Below are positions 35,955 through 48,500 of a DNA stretch of 64,000 nt, piece after piece (within the stretch, counting starts at the first letter, position 1; each line of letters starts with the position of its first letter). Both the position numbers and the translations under genes were made by a program. The notes under the pieces were generated by a model, which saw nothing but the letters and a program-made list of their open reading frames with translations, was not told where the DNA came from and ran no database searches. Source of the stretch: Molossus alvarezi (taxonomy: Eukaryota; Chordata; Mammalia; Chiroptera; Molossidae). Where the stretch lies: contig CM073905.1 in the NCBI GenBank assembly GCA_037176705.1, forward strand, positions 27,560,986 to 27,624,985. Direction: 5' to 3'.

Positions 35955-36160
35955 GTCCTGGCTAGTTTGGCTCAGTGTTTAGAGCATGGGCTGTGGACCA
36001 GAGTCCGGGTTCGATTACGGTCAAGGGCATGTACCTTGGTTGTGCTGGAGTCGTGCAGGAGGCAACCAATCAATGTGTCTCTCTCACACTGATGTTTCTC
36101 TCTTCCTCCCACTCTGAAGATAAGTGGAAAAAATGTCCTCATGTGAGGATTAAAACACAA
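35955..36160 (+). mobile_element. Ves SINE in L1 remnant
   Basis: Head 'tcctggctagtttggctcag', end 'cctcatgtgaggatt'; flanks share 'aaaaactttgctt'. Confidence 0.87.
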
Positions 36161-36528
36161 AACAAAAAACTTTGCTTTAAAGTTTATAGAAAACTTTATA
36201 TCCATTTATTCCCTCTTTTAAGCTTTTATTGTCACAAATAACATCTTTATGCATTGTGTGCCCATCGACATATATTTATAATTATTGCTTTATGCAGTTG
36301 TTTTTCAAATCAGGTGAAAGACAAACAAAAAATGACTTTTCTATGTTATTTACCTATACTGACACCTTTACTGATGCTTTTTATGTCTCCACGTGGTTTT
36401 GAGTTAGTCTAGTGTATTTGCATTTTAGTCTGAAGGAGTCTCTTTAGTATTTCTTGTAAAGAAAGTCACTATTGACAAATATTAGTGTTTGCTTATCTGG
36501 GAATGTCTTAATTTCGCCTTCATTTTTA

Positions 36529-36640
36529 TGTATTTATTTTATAGTCCCACTTTATTATTTTTTTTAATTGTTGAAAGTATTACAGAGGTCCCCCCTTTTT
36601 TCCTCCATTGATCCCCTACTCCCCGCTCCCACCCGCCTCC
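36529..36640 (-). mobile_element. L1/HAL1 3' stub, severely 5'-truncated, next to the USP30 promoter
   Basis: A 112-bp antisense insert. Its complement matches the last part of the HAL1-like 3' UTR (there 'ggggatcaatagagg' followed by 'atctgtaatacattcaaca'). It is flanked by a perfect 14-bp target duplication 'cgccttcattttta' at 36515-36528 and 36641-36654. Confidence 0.8.
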
Positions 36641-36759
36641 CGCCTTCATTTTTAAAGGATAGTTTTTCCAGATACAGAATTCTTCATACCAAAAAGATTA
36701 AAATGACACGGGCCCCCTCGTGGAAGCGGGGTATCTGTATTCATGAACGTAGCCCTGGC

Positions 36760-37400
36760 AAAACCTGAAAACAAGTCGTTCCCCCGCCGCACAGCATCCT
36801 CTAGCAACCGACGCCAGAGCCCTAACTACCCGGGAAAAAGAAAAACAGGAAGTGGTGCGTCGGCTTTTCCTCTCCGGCCGCGGCTGCTTCCGGTCGTCCG
36901 GGGAGCCTGTCCTTCAGGCTTTCCTTCCCCGAAGAGCTGGGACTTGAACTGCAGGTTCCGCCGCCGCGGGAGCCCTCGGAGACTTCTGCCGGTCGGCGGC
37001 GGGGGTGGCGGGGGCGGCGGAGACCGCGGGGACGGCGGCGGGCCTTCCGCGCGGCCGCGATGCTGAGCTCCCGGGCCCAGGCGGCCATGAGCGCGGCCGA
37101 CAGGGCCATCCAGCGCTTCCTGCGGACTGGGGCGGCCGTCAGGTGAGCTTTGGGGGGCGGGGCGGCCGGAGAGGCCAGGGACAAAGTCCCCAGCTTGGGC
37201 CTCTGGCGGCGTTTTCACGTCCTCGTCAGGGTCCCCGGGGGCCGCAGGGAGCATTCTGCGTCCTGCGGGGTTGGAGGCCCCGGCCCGGAGGCGGGAGGGG
37301 CGACGGGCCTCCAGGGCTTCGGCAGCGCCAGGTCTGTCTGCACTCCCCAGTTCTACTCGCGCCCCAGATTTGATCAGTAGCCCCACCACGCATGCCAGTG
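36760..37400 (+). promoter_or_regulatory. USP30: CpG-island promoter of USP30
   Basis: GC- and CpG-dense block spanning the USP30 start, sharply bounded on the left by A/T-rich repeat DNA. Two ETS-type cores are visible upstream of the ATG: ACAGGAAGTG (36845-36854) and CTTCCGG (36887-36893). Such sites are common in promoters of genes for mitochondrial proteins. No TATA box was seen. The transcription start is undetermined; a divergent transcript is possible but not shown by the sequence. Confidence 0.7.
37060..37142 (+). CDS. USP30: USP30 exon 1 (coding part)
   Basis: 83 nt encoding MLSSRAQAAMSAADRAIQRF and on to Val27, the short intermembrane-space tail; donor GTGAGC at 37143. The ATG context GCCGCGATGC lacks a G at +4. 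A second in-frame ATG lies at codon 10. Confidence 0.96.
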
Positions 37401-40400
37401 CCCCCGCCAGTCCTGTCATTATCCTGGGACTTTTAGGGACCCTCAGGCTTGTCAAGGCTCCGAATTCTGTCAATGCCCCTGGTACCTCTCAGTGCTCACA
37501 GGCCTTCCAGGAGCCCTTAATCCTTTTAGGGTACCCCCAGTCCTTATGGGATCCCGCCATGTCAGTTCCTGGCCTGCCAGGGTTCCCCATTCTGATCAAG
37601 CTCGCCAGCCCTGCCGTGGTTCTCAATCCTATAAAGTGCCTGGGGCCCCTTAGCCCCCCCCCCCATTACTGTCAGTCCCCCTTCTAGTTATGCTAGGGAT
37701 TGCCTATTCTGTCTGGGTCCCCAATCTTATTAATTCATTAGTTTGCAAGGGTCCCTAAACCAGTCAGGACCCCTGTACCTGTTAAAGCTCCCAGTCCTAC
37801 TAAGGTCCTCCATTCCTGCTAGGACCACCCCACTCCCAATAGTATGGTCCCCAATTGTCAGGGCCACTGTTTCCCTTCTCTGATCCACCCTCCATGGGCT
37901 GCAAGCTTCGGAGCTGAGCACTGCGCCTTCATTACTGTCCCCAAGTGACCAAGACCTGTTGTTCTGGTCAGCTTCCCTCCTCTGGAACTGGAGCAGGTCA
38001 GAGAACTTGTTATCCCAGGCTGGAAGCCATCAGTGGCCATCCTGTCCAGTGCCCCCATTCTGTAGGCGTCTTGAGACGGCCTTGCCTATGGTCCTACAGC
38101 TGATCTGATAGCAGAGCTGGGAGGAGAAGCCAGATCCTTCAGTCCCAGGGCACATATTCTTCTCTTGTTCTCACTTTGCAGAGGAATGGCATTTCCAAAG
38201 TCACTACTTGCCCCTGGGGTTTTTGTCCATGCCCTAAGGACATGGCCAGTTCTCTTTCCCACTCCTTCAGCACTCTTTTCCTCGTGAGCTTTGTGGTTTT
38301 AAGCACAGGCTTGGCAGCCTGACAGGCTGAAGTTCAGACCCACACTGCCTCACCCACTTGGACCAAGATCACTATGACTCGTAATTTCCTCATCTGTGCA
38401 TATGGAGATGATAATGGCACCTAATCCGTGGGATTGTTTTGAGGATGAGCTAAGATTATTACGGTGCCCGACATAGGGAAATGTTAGTGTTTGAATAGGG
38501 GGTTTGACAACATATGTGTAAGTGCTTCACCATTTCAGTGATGGTCCTTTTTCATCTTTCCAGGCACTTTTGTGAATACACGTATTATATAAAAGTCAGC
38601 ACAGTGATGCATTAAGAAACTAAAAATAACTTTTATAAATAAACTAAGGTTATAATAGTTAATAATCATAGCAGCTAACATTTACTAAAGCTCTTACTAT
38701 GTACCGTATGCATTAGTGCTTGTCTTATCCTCACCAGAAGCCTAGGAGGTAGGTCTCATGAATGTCCCCATTTTACAGATTAGGAAGCTGAAACTCAGAA
38801 GGTGAAATGATACTCTAGGGAATAGCAGAGCCAGAATTGGACCAGATTAATGCGATTCCACTTTCTTAACCAAGTACTGTGCACTACTGACTCTGCTTGG
38901 GAAAACAAAGATTTATTTGAAATTCAGTTATCAGTTTTGAATCTTATTAATGTGACACTAGAAAAATGTTGGTAATTCTAAGATAAGAGTCCCTAGTATC
39001 ACCAGTAGCTAAGATAAAAACAATATTTACAAGATCCAAATACTGGGATAAGAATATATTACACACATATCTAATACATATATGCACACACATATATACA
39101 TATATATATGGTTTGCTTTATTCAGTTGGAAATGCATAACTTTGTATAAAAATAATGTTTTAAATTGCTGGTGAAATTTCTACATGTTTAGTAAAAGAAT
39201 AACTTCAGTGTTCAAGACAAGCCTAAAATTAATAACCTTTAATGAATACTTAGAAGATCTTATATACTATTCTGTGCCCTTTCATTAGTACTCTAAAAGA
39301 TATATCCATTTCTATGTTTTCTCCAATACGCAACCATTCAGTGAATATTATTGAGAAGTTACTCAATGTGAAGTATGATTTAGACATGTGGGATGTGTTG
39401 ATGAGTAAATAGACAAAGATCAGTGCCCTGAGGGACTCTGCATTCCATTTGAGGGAGATAGACAATGAACAGTGAATAAGTGGATTTCATATTAGAAGGT
39501 GAAAAGAAAAAGTAAAACCGGGTGAAAGGGACCAGGAGTGCAGGTGCTAACAGTTTGTTAGAAGTGAAGGGGAGTGAGGCAGTGAGCCAAGCAGTGATCT
39601 GGGGGAAGAGCATACCTAGCAGAGGGAGCAGCAGTGCAAAGGCCCTGAGACGGGCATGTGACAGCCGGTGTGGTGGTGGAGTGAGAGGCAGAGTAGGAGG
39701 AAACTCTGGCTTCTCTGAGTGAGATGGGACTTATGTTGTGCTCTGACTTAGGTTTTAAATCCTAAATGTGCTGATTTTAAGACATAATCCTATGCTGCAT
39801 ATTACTTTAACTGGAAAGGTAGGTATTTGGTGGGCCAGTGAATAATTTTGACAAAATGTTACTTCTTCATATATCTGTATATACACATAATGTGCTTGTG
39901 ATGAGGGAAGACAGTAAACTGATTTTCTTTTTTAGATATAAAGTCATGAAGAACTGGGGTGTTATAGGTGGACTCGCCGCTGCTCTTGCAGCAGGGATAT
40001 ATGTTATTTGGGGTCCTATCACAGAAAGAAAGAAACGTAGAAAAGGTAAGAGGGAGGCCATGGCATCATGGTCCGTAGATTTGATCCAAACCCTTATTAC
40101 CCAAAAACAGTACAAAAAGAGGAGGGAAGTTTTGGCTCTCTTGTATCTTCAGGTTTTGAATGGTACTTTCTTTCCAACAGAAGTTAACTTTTTTTGCTTC
40201 CTGTCAGTTATGACTCTAGGAAAATGTTGGTAGTTGTAAGAGAGAGTCCCTAGTATCACCAGCAGGTGAGATCAAAACAATATTTATATGATCCAGGTTT
40301 TATACCTTGTAGTAAAAAGATTTGCATTTTACCTCAAGTCCTGGGTTTGACACATGCTTTGCAATGAAAAATTTAAGTATAAGCTTAATTGCCTAGTGTT

Positions 40401-42491
40401 CTCATTAATACGGCAGTTTTCTTTTTTAGTAGAACAACCGACTCATTATGTGATGCATTTGTGGTTTCACTCGCTGGTAGTCACTAGTAAATGTTTCAAA
40501 TTAGTTTCTTTATTAATGCAAAAATGTATTTCCTTATTTTTAAAATCGTGTCCTTTTGTAAATGTTGCTCTACTTATATTGATCAAAAGTCAGCCTTTTT
40601 TTTTGGGGGGGGGTGGATGTAGCAAAATGTTGATCATTGTTAAATCTGAGGATGGTTATAATTAGAGTTTATTATATACCCTCTCTTTTTTTGTGCATGT
40701 TTGAGAACTTGCATAATAAAAAGTTTTTCAAAAATCTCAGCAGAAGAGGAAAGTATGTCAGATTTTGTTGATCTCTTTGCAGAAAGACCGAATTGCTATA
40801 GTGTCCTTCCCACTGATTATAAGAACAAAATCATTGTCTTGGGAGCAACAACAGAACAATTGTTTTCTTCTGTGCTGAGAAACATCGCTTTCTTATCAAA
40901 GGAGAGAGCGAATGAGGGAGGGAAAGAGAATGAGGGAGAGAAAGAGAAGGATGTTACTATGTGGTTTTTGTACATTCAGTGTAAACCAAACTGTACCAGA
41001 CACTGGTGGGTTTCAAAAGTAGCACACAATGGGGACCCATCCTTCTGTCGCTACAGTCTCCTGAAGGAACAGTATTAGGTCAGGGCCTCAGCATGGGCAG
41101 AATGCCTGGTTCCAGATCTCTGGATAAGGACTTTCTCACATTCGGACTTCAAATTCAAGGCTACGGTGCAGACACTCTGGGTCGCTCATGGGAGAGAATA
41201 AAAGAGTTGGTCCAATATGATTTGCTGTTCTCATCCCTGTCCCACTTTTTCTAGGGCTTGTGCCTGGCCTTGTCAACTTGGGGAACACCTGCTTCATGAA
41301 CTCCCTGCTGCAAGGCCTGTCTGCCTGCCCCGCTTTCATCAAGTGGCTGGAAGAGTTCACCACCCAGTACACCGGGGATCAGTTGGAGCCCCCGCAACAC
41401 CAATATTTATCCTTAACACTGCTGCACCTCCTGAAAGGTATCTAGCTGGGAATTTAAGGGGACTGTGTGCATTTTCAGAGCAGCAGCCCAGATGACAAAG
41501 GGTTAATAGCCTCTGTGTAGAAAAAGATCCTACAGATCATTATGGGAAAAACACACTAAGAGCTCAATAGATACAAACAGCTGCAATAAAAAAAGAAATC
41601 AAATATTTATCAACTATTTTACAAATTATCAGTTTAGTAACAGATTTCTAGGGAAGAAGAAAACCCACTGCAACATTACCATTTTGATTATAGAATACTC
41701 TGGTTTCAGAAACATTTAGGTTTTTTTTTATTGGAAGGTAATTCACAAAAGAAATAATACAAATTGTATACTAATAGATACAAAGTGTGTCTAACAGACA
41801 CTCAAATGTTGAACTTAAGTGTCACCAAGAAATACAAATAAAATAATAGGCCCTGGCCAGTTTGGCTCAGTGGTTAGAGCGTCGGCCTGCGGTCCAGAGA
41901 GACCTGGGTTCGGTTCCCGCTAGGGGCGCGTAGCTCGGTTGCAGTTTGTCCCCGGCCCTGGTTGGGTCGTGGGGGTGGCAACCACTCGATGTGTCCTTTT
42001 CACGTCGATGTTTATCTCTCTCTCTCTCTTCCTCTCTCTCCCTGCCACTCTGTCTGAAGAAAAAATGGGAAAATGTCCTCGGGTAAGGATAAAAAATAAA
42101 AATAAAAAAATAATAGTGAGGCACCATGTTTTTTTTCCTTTCAGCAAGGATTGGAAAACATCCACAGTCATGACCAGCTTTTGGATGACATGTTCACACA
42201 CACTGGTGGGGGTGGAGAGAGTAACTTTCAGAAAAGCAGTTTGGGACTACATAGCTATGGCTTGTCAAATGTTCTGTACCATTTGACTTCGATGCCTTGT
42301 CTGGGGTCCTTCTTATGGAAGTAGTTAGAAATGTGGACTAGGATTTATACTAGCCTGACGTGGAGTTCACAATATATGTGGGATTTTAAGAAGCCACTAG
42401 TCTAACTTCTTTTTTTTTTTATCCTCACCCGAGGACATTTTTTTCCATTTTTTTTTTTTTTTTTGTACAGATAGAGTGGGAGGGAGAGAGA

Positions 42492-42527
<36 letters not shown>

Positions 42528-45500
42528 TTGACGTGAAAGGGACACATCGAGTGGCTGCCACCCACATGACCAACCAGGGCCGGGGACAAACTGCAACCGA
42601 GGTACATGCCCCCAGCGGGAACCGAACCCGGGTCTCTCCGGACCGCAGGCCGATGCTCTAACCGCTGAGCCAAACCGGCCAGGGCTAACTTCATTTTTTA
42701 AAAAATTTATTCTCTTTATTGATTTTAAGGAGAGGGAGAGAGAGAGAGAAACATCGATGAGAGAGAACATCGATTGGCCACCTCCTGCATGCCCCGCAGT
42801 GAGGATCGGGCCTAGAACCTGGGCACGTGCCCTGACCAGGAATTGAACCGGCGACCTTTTTGTGCATGGATCGACACTCAACCACTGAGCCACACCAGCT
42901 GGGCCTAACTTTATTTTTAAACTACTGTTTTTGACTGCAGAGCGGTTCCCGCTCCTACCCACCACATTAACATTTGTTAAAATCCTGGGGACATGCAACA
43001 GCACACAATTTGGAAAATGCTGCTATACGCACAAAGATCTTCAACACCTACTTATAATGGGGTGGGGGAGGAGAGAATGTGGTTGTCCAACTGTAGAATG
43101 ATTAAGCGCCATTCAGAATCAACTTGATGAAGTCTTTTTTTTCTAATTTGGGACAGGGCATGAGCTATAATATTAAGTTTAAAAGAGCAGTCTGTAATGC
43201 TGCAGTGAACATAGGGATGCATATGTTTTTTCAATTTAGTGTTATGGATTTCTTCAGATAAATACCCAGAGCTGGAACTGCTGGGTCTGTCTTTGTCTCT
43301 TGTTAATAGCCTTTGTTTTAAAGTCTATTTTGTCAGAAATAAGTATTACTACCCCTGCTTTTTGTTTGTTTGTTTGTTTCCATTTGCATGAACTATCTTT
43401 TTCCATATCTTTACTTTCAGTCTGTGTGTGTCTTTCGCTCCGAAGTGGGTCTCTTGTAGGAAGGCTGTGTGTGGGTTTTGTTTTCTTATCCATTCTGCTA
43501 CCCTGTCTTTTGATTGGTACATTAATCCATTTACATTCAAAGTAATTCTCGATAGGTATGTAGTTATTGCCATTTTATTATTCATGTTTTTTATTTCTTC
43601 TCCTCCTTCTAAGTCCCTTTAACATCTCTTGTAATACTGTTTTGGTGGTAATGAACTCCTTCAGCTTTTTCTTGTCTGGGAAGCTCTTTCTCATCTTCTG
43701 TTCTTAGGTCCTTGCTTTTCATCACTTTGAGTATTTTGTGCCAATCCCTTCTGGCCTGAAAGCCCATCAGACTTTTATTTTTGTTTATTAGGCTTGATTC
43801 TACTTATGATTGAAAAGTAAACAACTTAGCAGACCTATTTAAGCTGCCATGTGTAGCTTGATGCTTTGCCATGGTAACCAGAAACCCACTCACGTGCAGA
43901 CAAATACTAGCAAAGGCCTTGTGACTATGGAGAGGAGTTAAGCACTGAGTATGGGGTTGGACTAGATGAGTGTTTAAGGATCCTCCTATCCCTGAGAGTT
44001 GTGAGTTAGAATTATTTTATTCAGTAAGAATCTTGCAACATTAAATTTATGTTGGTGATAATTGAGATAACTGAAAAGCAGTTGTTTTATTTAAATGCCA
44101 CAGCCTTATGAAAAATTACATTCATTCAACAAAGTGCCTAATAGTGTTCTAAGGTTACAAGGGAGAATGATAAAAGAGATACAATTCCAAGGAGAACTTT
44201 ACAGAATTCTTAATTAGCTTTGATATGTTGTGTTGTGGGGTTTCCTGGTTGTTATGCTGGTGAATTTAATAACTGTGTTACCTCTTTTGTTTCCAGCTTT
44301 ATCCTGCCAAGAAGTGACTGATGATGAGGTCTTGGATGCAAGCTGCTTGTTGGATGTCTTAAGAATGTACAGGTGGCAGATCTCCTCATTTGAAGAACAG
44401 GTGCACACAACATTCAAAACAGGTTTACTTAGAGAATCCTTCCCACTAATGAGTTGGGGTCTGAGCTCACATTGCTGCAGTGGGAAGAATGAATGTCAGT
44501 GTTGGCCGTGCAGTTGCCTGGCCTAAAGCTGGAAACAGAAAAGGTAACACAGATACTAAATTCACCAGCATTTCTGTGACATTATAGACAGCCTTCCTGT
44601 TCTGGGCTAGATTAGAGCTTTGTTCCTGCCTTTGTGATCAGAGGGGAAATGCAGCTTTTTCTCCTGATGGATGGAAGAAAGGTTAGCAGGATAGGGGATA
44701 AACACAGTTGCCAAAGAGCAAAAATCTTTTTCGTTCTTGAGAGAGTTTGCACTTTACTGGACGATAGGGCAGCTGGGTCCTTTAGAGAGAGGCAGGCAAC
44801 TTCACCTAGGGGCTCAGAGGTTCCGGCAAGGCCCTGTTTTGAACCACGCCCTCATTTTAAAAAGTCAGAGTCTGGCTTAAAGTGGCCCCAGACTGGGAGC
44901 CATCTGTTTTGCGCACCCCAGGGCCTTGTTCCAGCCACTTCCTCTTCCTTGTCCGCAAATACAGCTTCACCGTCTTCCTTGGTATTGGCCACCTTCCTCC
45001 TCCTCCCAGACCAATGGCAAGTCTGAGGCCAAGGCTGACACAAATGAGTGCTAGGGACCAAAAATTTAGTGCCCATCTTCACTGGCCACATGTCCAGGAT
45101 GGCCTGTCCAGTTTTGTGTTGGCTGCTTCTGCCTGCAGCATCCCAGCACTGGACCCAGGTAATGGGAGCTGGCCTTTGGGTTCCCAAAACTCTGGGGCTG
45201 AGAAGAAAAGAATTTCAAAGCTCTAAAAAGTGAGGTGGGAAGGCTTTCTATCTCCACTTATTTTTAAAGATAATCTGTTTCCACTTTACTCTGAGGCCAT
45301 GTATGTGTTACTTTTTAAACATGACATTGATGATGTCTGTTCTTTCTTTCTTTTTTTTTAATCCTCACCTGAGGATATTTTTCCATTTGTCTCCAGACAG
45401 AGTGGGAGAGAGAGAGAGAGAGACATCAATGTGAGAAAAAGACATCGACTGGCTGCCTCCCACACGACCCGACCAGGGCCAGGGCCCAAACCGCAACCGA

Positions 45501-48500
45501 GGTACGTGCCCTTGACCAGAATTGAACCTGTGACTCTTTGGCCCGCAGGCCAACATTCTAAGCACTGAGCCAAACCGACCAGGGCAATGTCCTACTTTCT
45601 TACAGTGTACCTCGATTAATCCATTGTATGGTGTGAAATATTTTTTCATCTAGAAAATACTTTTAAAATCTTCCTCTAACTGGAATTATTTAGTAGCATC
45701 TTTCATTTCTCTAAACTGAGAGGTAGTCCCCAAGGACATTAGATAGCTCCCCAAAGTCCTGCTCTCTGTCAGGGGTCCATTGAAGTCCCAGTTACTCCTT
45801 GGAAGTATTTCCATCTTTAGCACACAGCAGTCGCTGAGCCAGGTAGTGCTATTGTGTGTGTGTGTGTGTGTGTGTGTTTAAAAGAGCCGAGTATGTCTGT
45901 CTTCCCCTTCGAAGGCATTCAGAGCACCTAGCACGGGCTCTTGTCCACATCGCGATCACTGTTAATCTAGTCGCAGCAGCAGACTTCCACTCACCCGCCT
46001 TTCCGCGTCTGCAGTAGAGCTGTGGGCGATGCACTGGTGAGTGCTCGCTGCTTGTGAGTTGTCTGAGATTTGCTCCTCACAACCCTGTAAGGAGTTACTG
46101 TAATTATCCCCATTTTACAGATGAGGACACAGGTCCAGAGAAGTGAAGTAACTTGCCCAAAGCCACACCGCTATTTCTAAAAAAATTTTTTCTTTATTTA
46201 TTTTAGAGAAAGAGGAAGGGAAAGAGAGAGAGAAACACCGATGAGACAGAACATCGATTGGCCGCCTCCTGCATGTCCCCCACTGGGGATTGGGCCACAA
46301 CCTGGGCATGTGCCCTGACCGGGAGTCAAACTGGCGACCTCCTGGTGCGTGGGTCGACGCTCAACCACTGAGCCACAGCGGTCGAGCCCAGTGTCACCTC
46401 AATTTAAAGAAAAGGAAAAAAAAGGACTAGGGCACAGTGAATGATGGGAGAGGAGAAGGGATTGAGTTAATCCTTAAGGAGTGTCCGCCTGCCATGATAC
46501 AGCAATTCCACCTCTGAGCACATACCCAGAATAATTGAAAGCAGGAACTCAAACAGATATTTGTACACCTGTGTTCATAGCAATATTATTTGTAATAGCC
46601 AAGAGGTGGAAGTAAGCCAAGTGACCACTTATCAACAAATGAATGGATAAACAAAATGCACGTGTGTGTACACACATATATGTATATGTATGTCTATATA
46701 CACACAATGGAATATGTATATATATACACACACACACACAATGGAATTTTATTCAGCCTTAAAAGAAGGAAATTCTGACACATGCTATAACATGGATGAA
46801 CCTTGACATTATACTAAGTGCAATAGACCAGTCACAAGAGGACAAATACCGTATGAGTCTGTGTACACGAGGTTCCTAGAGGAGCCAAATTCACAGCGGC
46901 AGAAAGCAGAATGGTGACCTCCAGGACGGGCGGGGACAGGGAAATGAGTTAGTGTTTAACAGGCACGGAGTTAGTTTGGGAAGGTCATTCTGAAGATGGA
47001 TGGTGCTCGTGGTAGCGCAACAGTGTGATATACTTAACACTAGGCAAACATGGTTAAAGTGGCGAAATCTGTCGTGTATTTTCCCACAATGAAAAGAGTA
47101 GTCAAGTTGAGTGGAGGTCGGGGCCATCCCGATAAAGCTAAAACAGGCTCAGAGAAGCTAGTAGGAAGGCAGCCACCAACCTTCTTTCCTTCTCTCTCCC
47201 CTCGGGGCTCTCAGTGCAGGGTTTTTATTGTGAAAATGTTGGATGGACGGTTTCCGTTTAGTGAGCTGGGCCTGAGAAGGTGAAAAGCAAATCCTGCCCA
47301 TATTAGCTGGAGGGAGACTGCCCAGGGGTCCCCACGGGGTGGTTCAGATGCTGCCTTGGCCTCCTGGGCCTCTCTGAAGATGCTTTGCCCTTTGGCAGGA
47401 TGCCCACGAGTTGTTCCACGTCATCACCTCGTCATTGGAAGATGAGCGGGACCGCCAGCCCCGGGTCACACACTTGTTTGATGTGCATTCCTTGGAGGTA
47501 AACCATTAATATTCCCAATACATTGAGTGCAGTTCGTGCATGTTTAATAGGTGTAGGGACCACAAGCATAATTTTTGTACAACTTTGAACTCACAAGTCA
47601 GATTCAGCAACAGTCGGCAGTGGGGGTGGGACTAGGCGAGGGTGTTAAACTGCATGCTTTGCAGATGGTGACTTGGAAGACTCCAGAATGATTCGTGGCT
47701 GCAATTTGTATTGGCTTGAAAAAGAAAAATGTGTTTTTGCCCCTATTTAATACAGGGGAGCACAGAGCCCTGGGAATGCTAAATGAATCTCCATTTCCCT
47801 GGAACATTATAAAGGGGGCAATATTTTGGAGAGAGGAAATGTGCTTTGACTGCATGTGATGAAGGAACAGGCACAGTAACAACCAGAGAGGAGAATGAAG
47901 GCTCCCTCTATTTATTTTTTATCCTCACTCCAGGACATTTTTCCATTTTTTGTTCAGATAGAGTGGGAGGGAGAGAGAGGGAGAGAGAGAGAGAGAAACA
48001 TCAACATGAAAGGGACACATTGAGTGGCTGCCACCCACATGACCAACCAGGGCTGGAGACAAACTGCAACCAAGGTACATGCCCTTAGCGGGAACCGAAC
48101 CCAGGTCTCTCTGGACCGATGCTCTAGCCGCTGAGCCAAACCAGCCAGGGCTGAAGGCTCCTTTTAGAAACCTTTGTTGAAAGTTGGTTTGATGGCGCAG
48201 TCAGCACAGAAACGTGTAAGATGCCGGAGTGAGGTGAAGGTGATAAAAAGATTTCAGTAGGGTTTTCAGTCTGTTTCTTTTTTTCCCCTACAGCAGCAGC
48301 CGGAAATAACTCCCAAGCAAACGACCTGCCGCACAAGAGGTAGTCATTTTCCTTTGGTCCATGGGTTTTTGTTTTTTGTTTTTCAGACAGTGTGGGAGGG
48401 AGAGAGAGAGACAGAGAAACATTGATGTGAGAAAGACACATCGATCGGTTGCCTCCTGCACAACCCTGACCAGGGCTGGGGACTGAACCGCAACTGCAGT

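Larger units (their letters stand above)
34735..36514 (-). mobile_element. Antisense L1 ORF2 remnant split by two SINEs
   Basis: Reads as complemented L1 ORF2 (e.g. 'ttctatgtggtcagagaac', 'gaaagtgggatattgaagtc', 'tggcttttaattgg'), interrupted by Ves copies at 35400 and 35955. It continues past 36654 as 'ggatagtttttccagatac' until the USP30 CpG island. No open frame of length. Confidence 0.7.
28871..36759. other. SVOP-USP30 intergenic region
   Basis: Mostly HAL1-like, L1 and SINE sequence. Unassigned parts are 28871-29228, 31667-32043, 32273-32611, 32789-33045 and 34421-34734. No coding exon or RNA gene recognised. Confidence 0.55.
44401..47398. other. USP30 intron 4
   Basis: 44401-45351 has no repeat I can name and no exon. 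SINEs, a TG repeat, an MIR-like core (46030-46165) and an L1 end fill the rest. 47101-47398 is unassigned. Confidence 0.5.

Noticed and set aside
36822..37473. 215- and 120-codon minus-strand frames across the USP30 CpG island
   Set aside because: GC-rich composition suppresses stop codons; the Arg/Pro/Gly-rich translations match nothing known and lie antisense to exon 1. A noncoding antisense RNA remains possible but is not shown.
40701..41078. Possible alternative USP30 exon starting after 'aaaatctcag'
   Set aside because: An acceptor-like AG and a 125-codon frame exist, but the peptide matches nothing in USP30 and exon 2 joins exon 3 in frame without it.
44634..45257. Several 110-130-codon frames in USP30 intron 4
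   Set aside because: Overlapping frames on both strands, no homology recognised, no splice-consistent link to USP30 exons.
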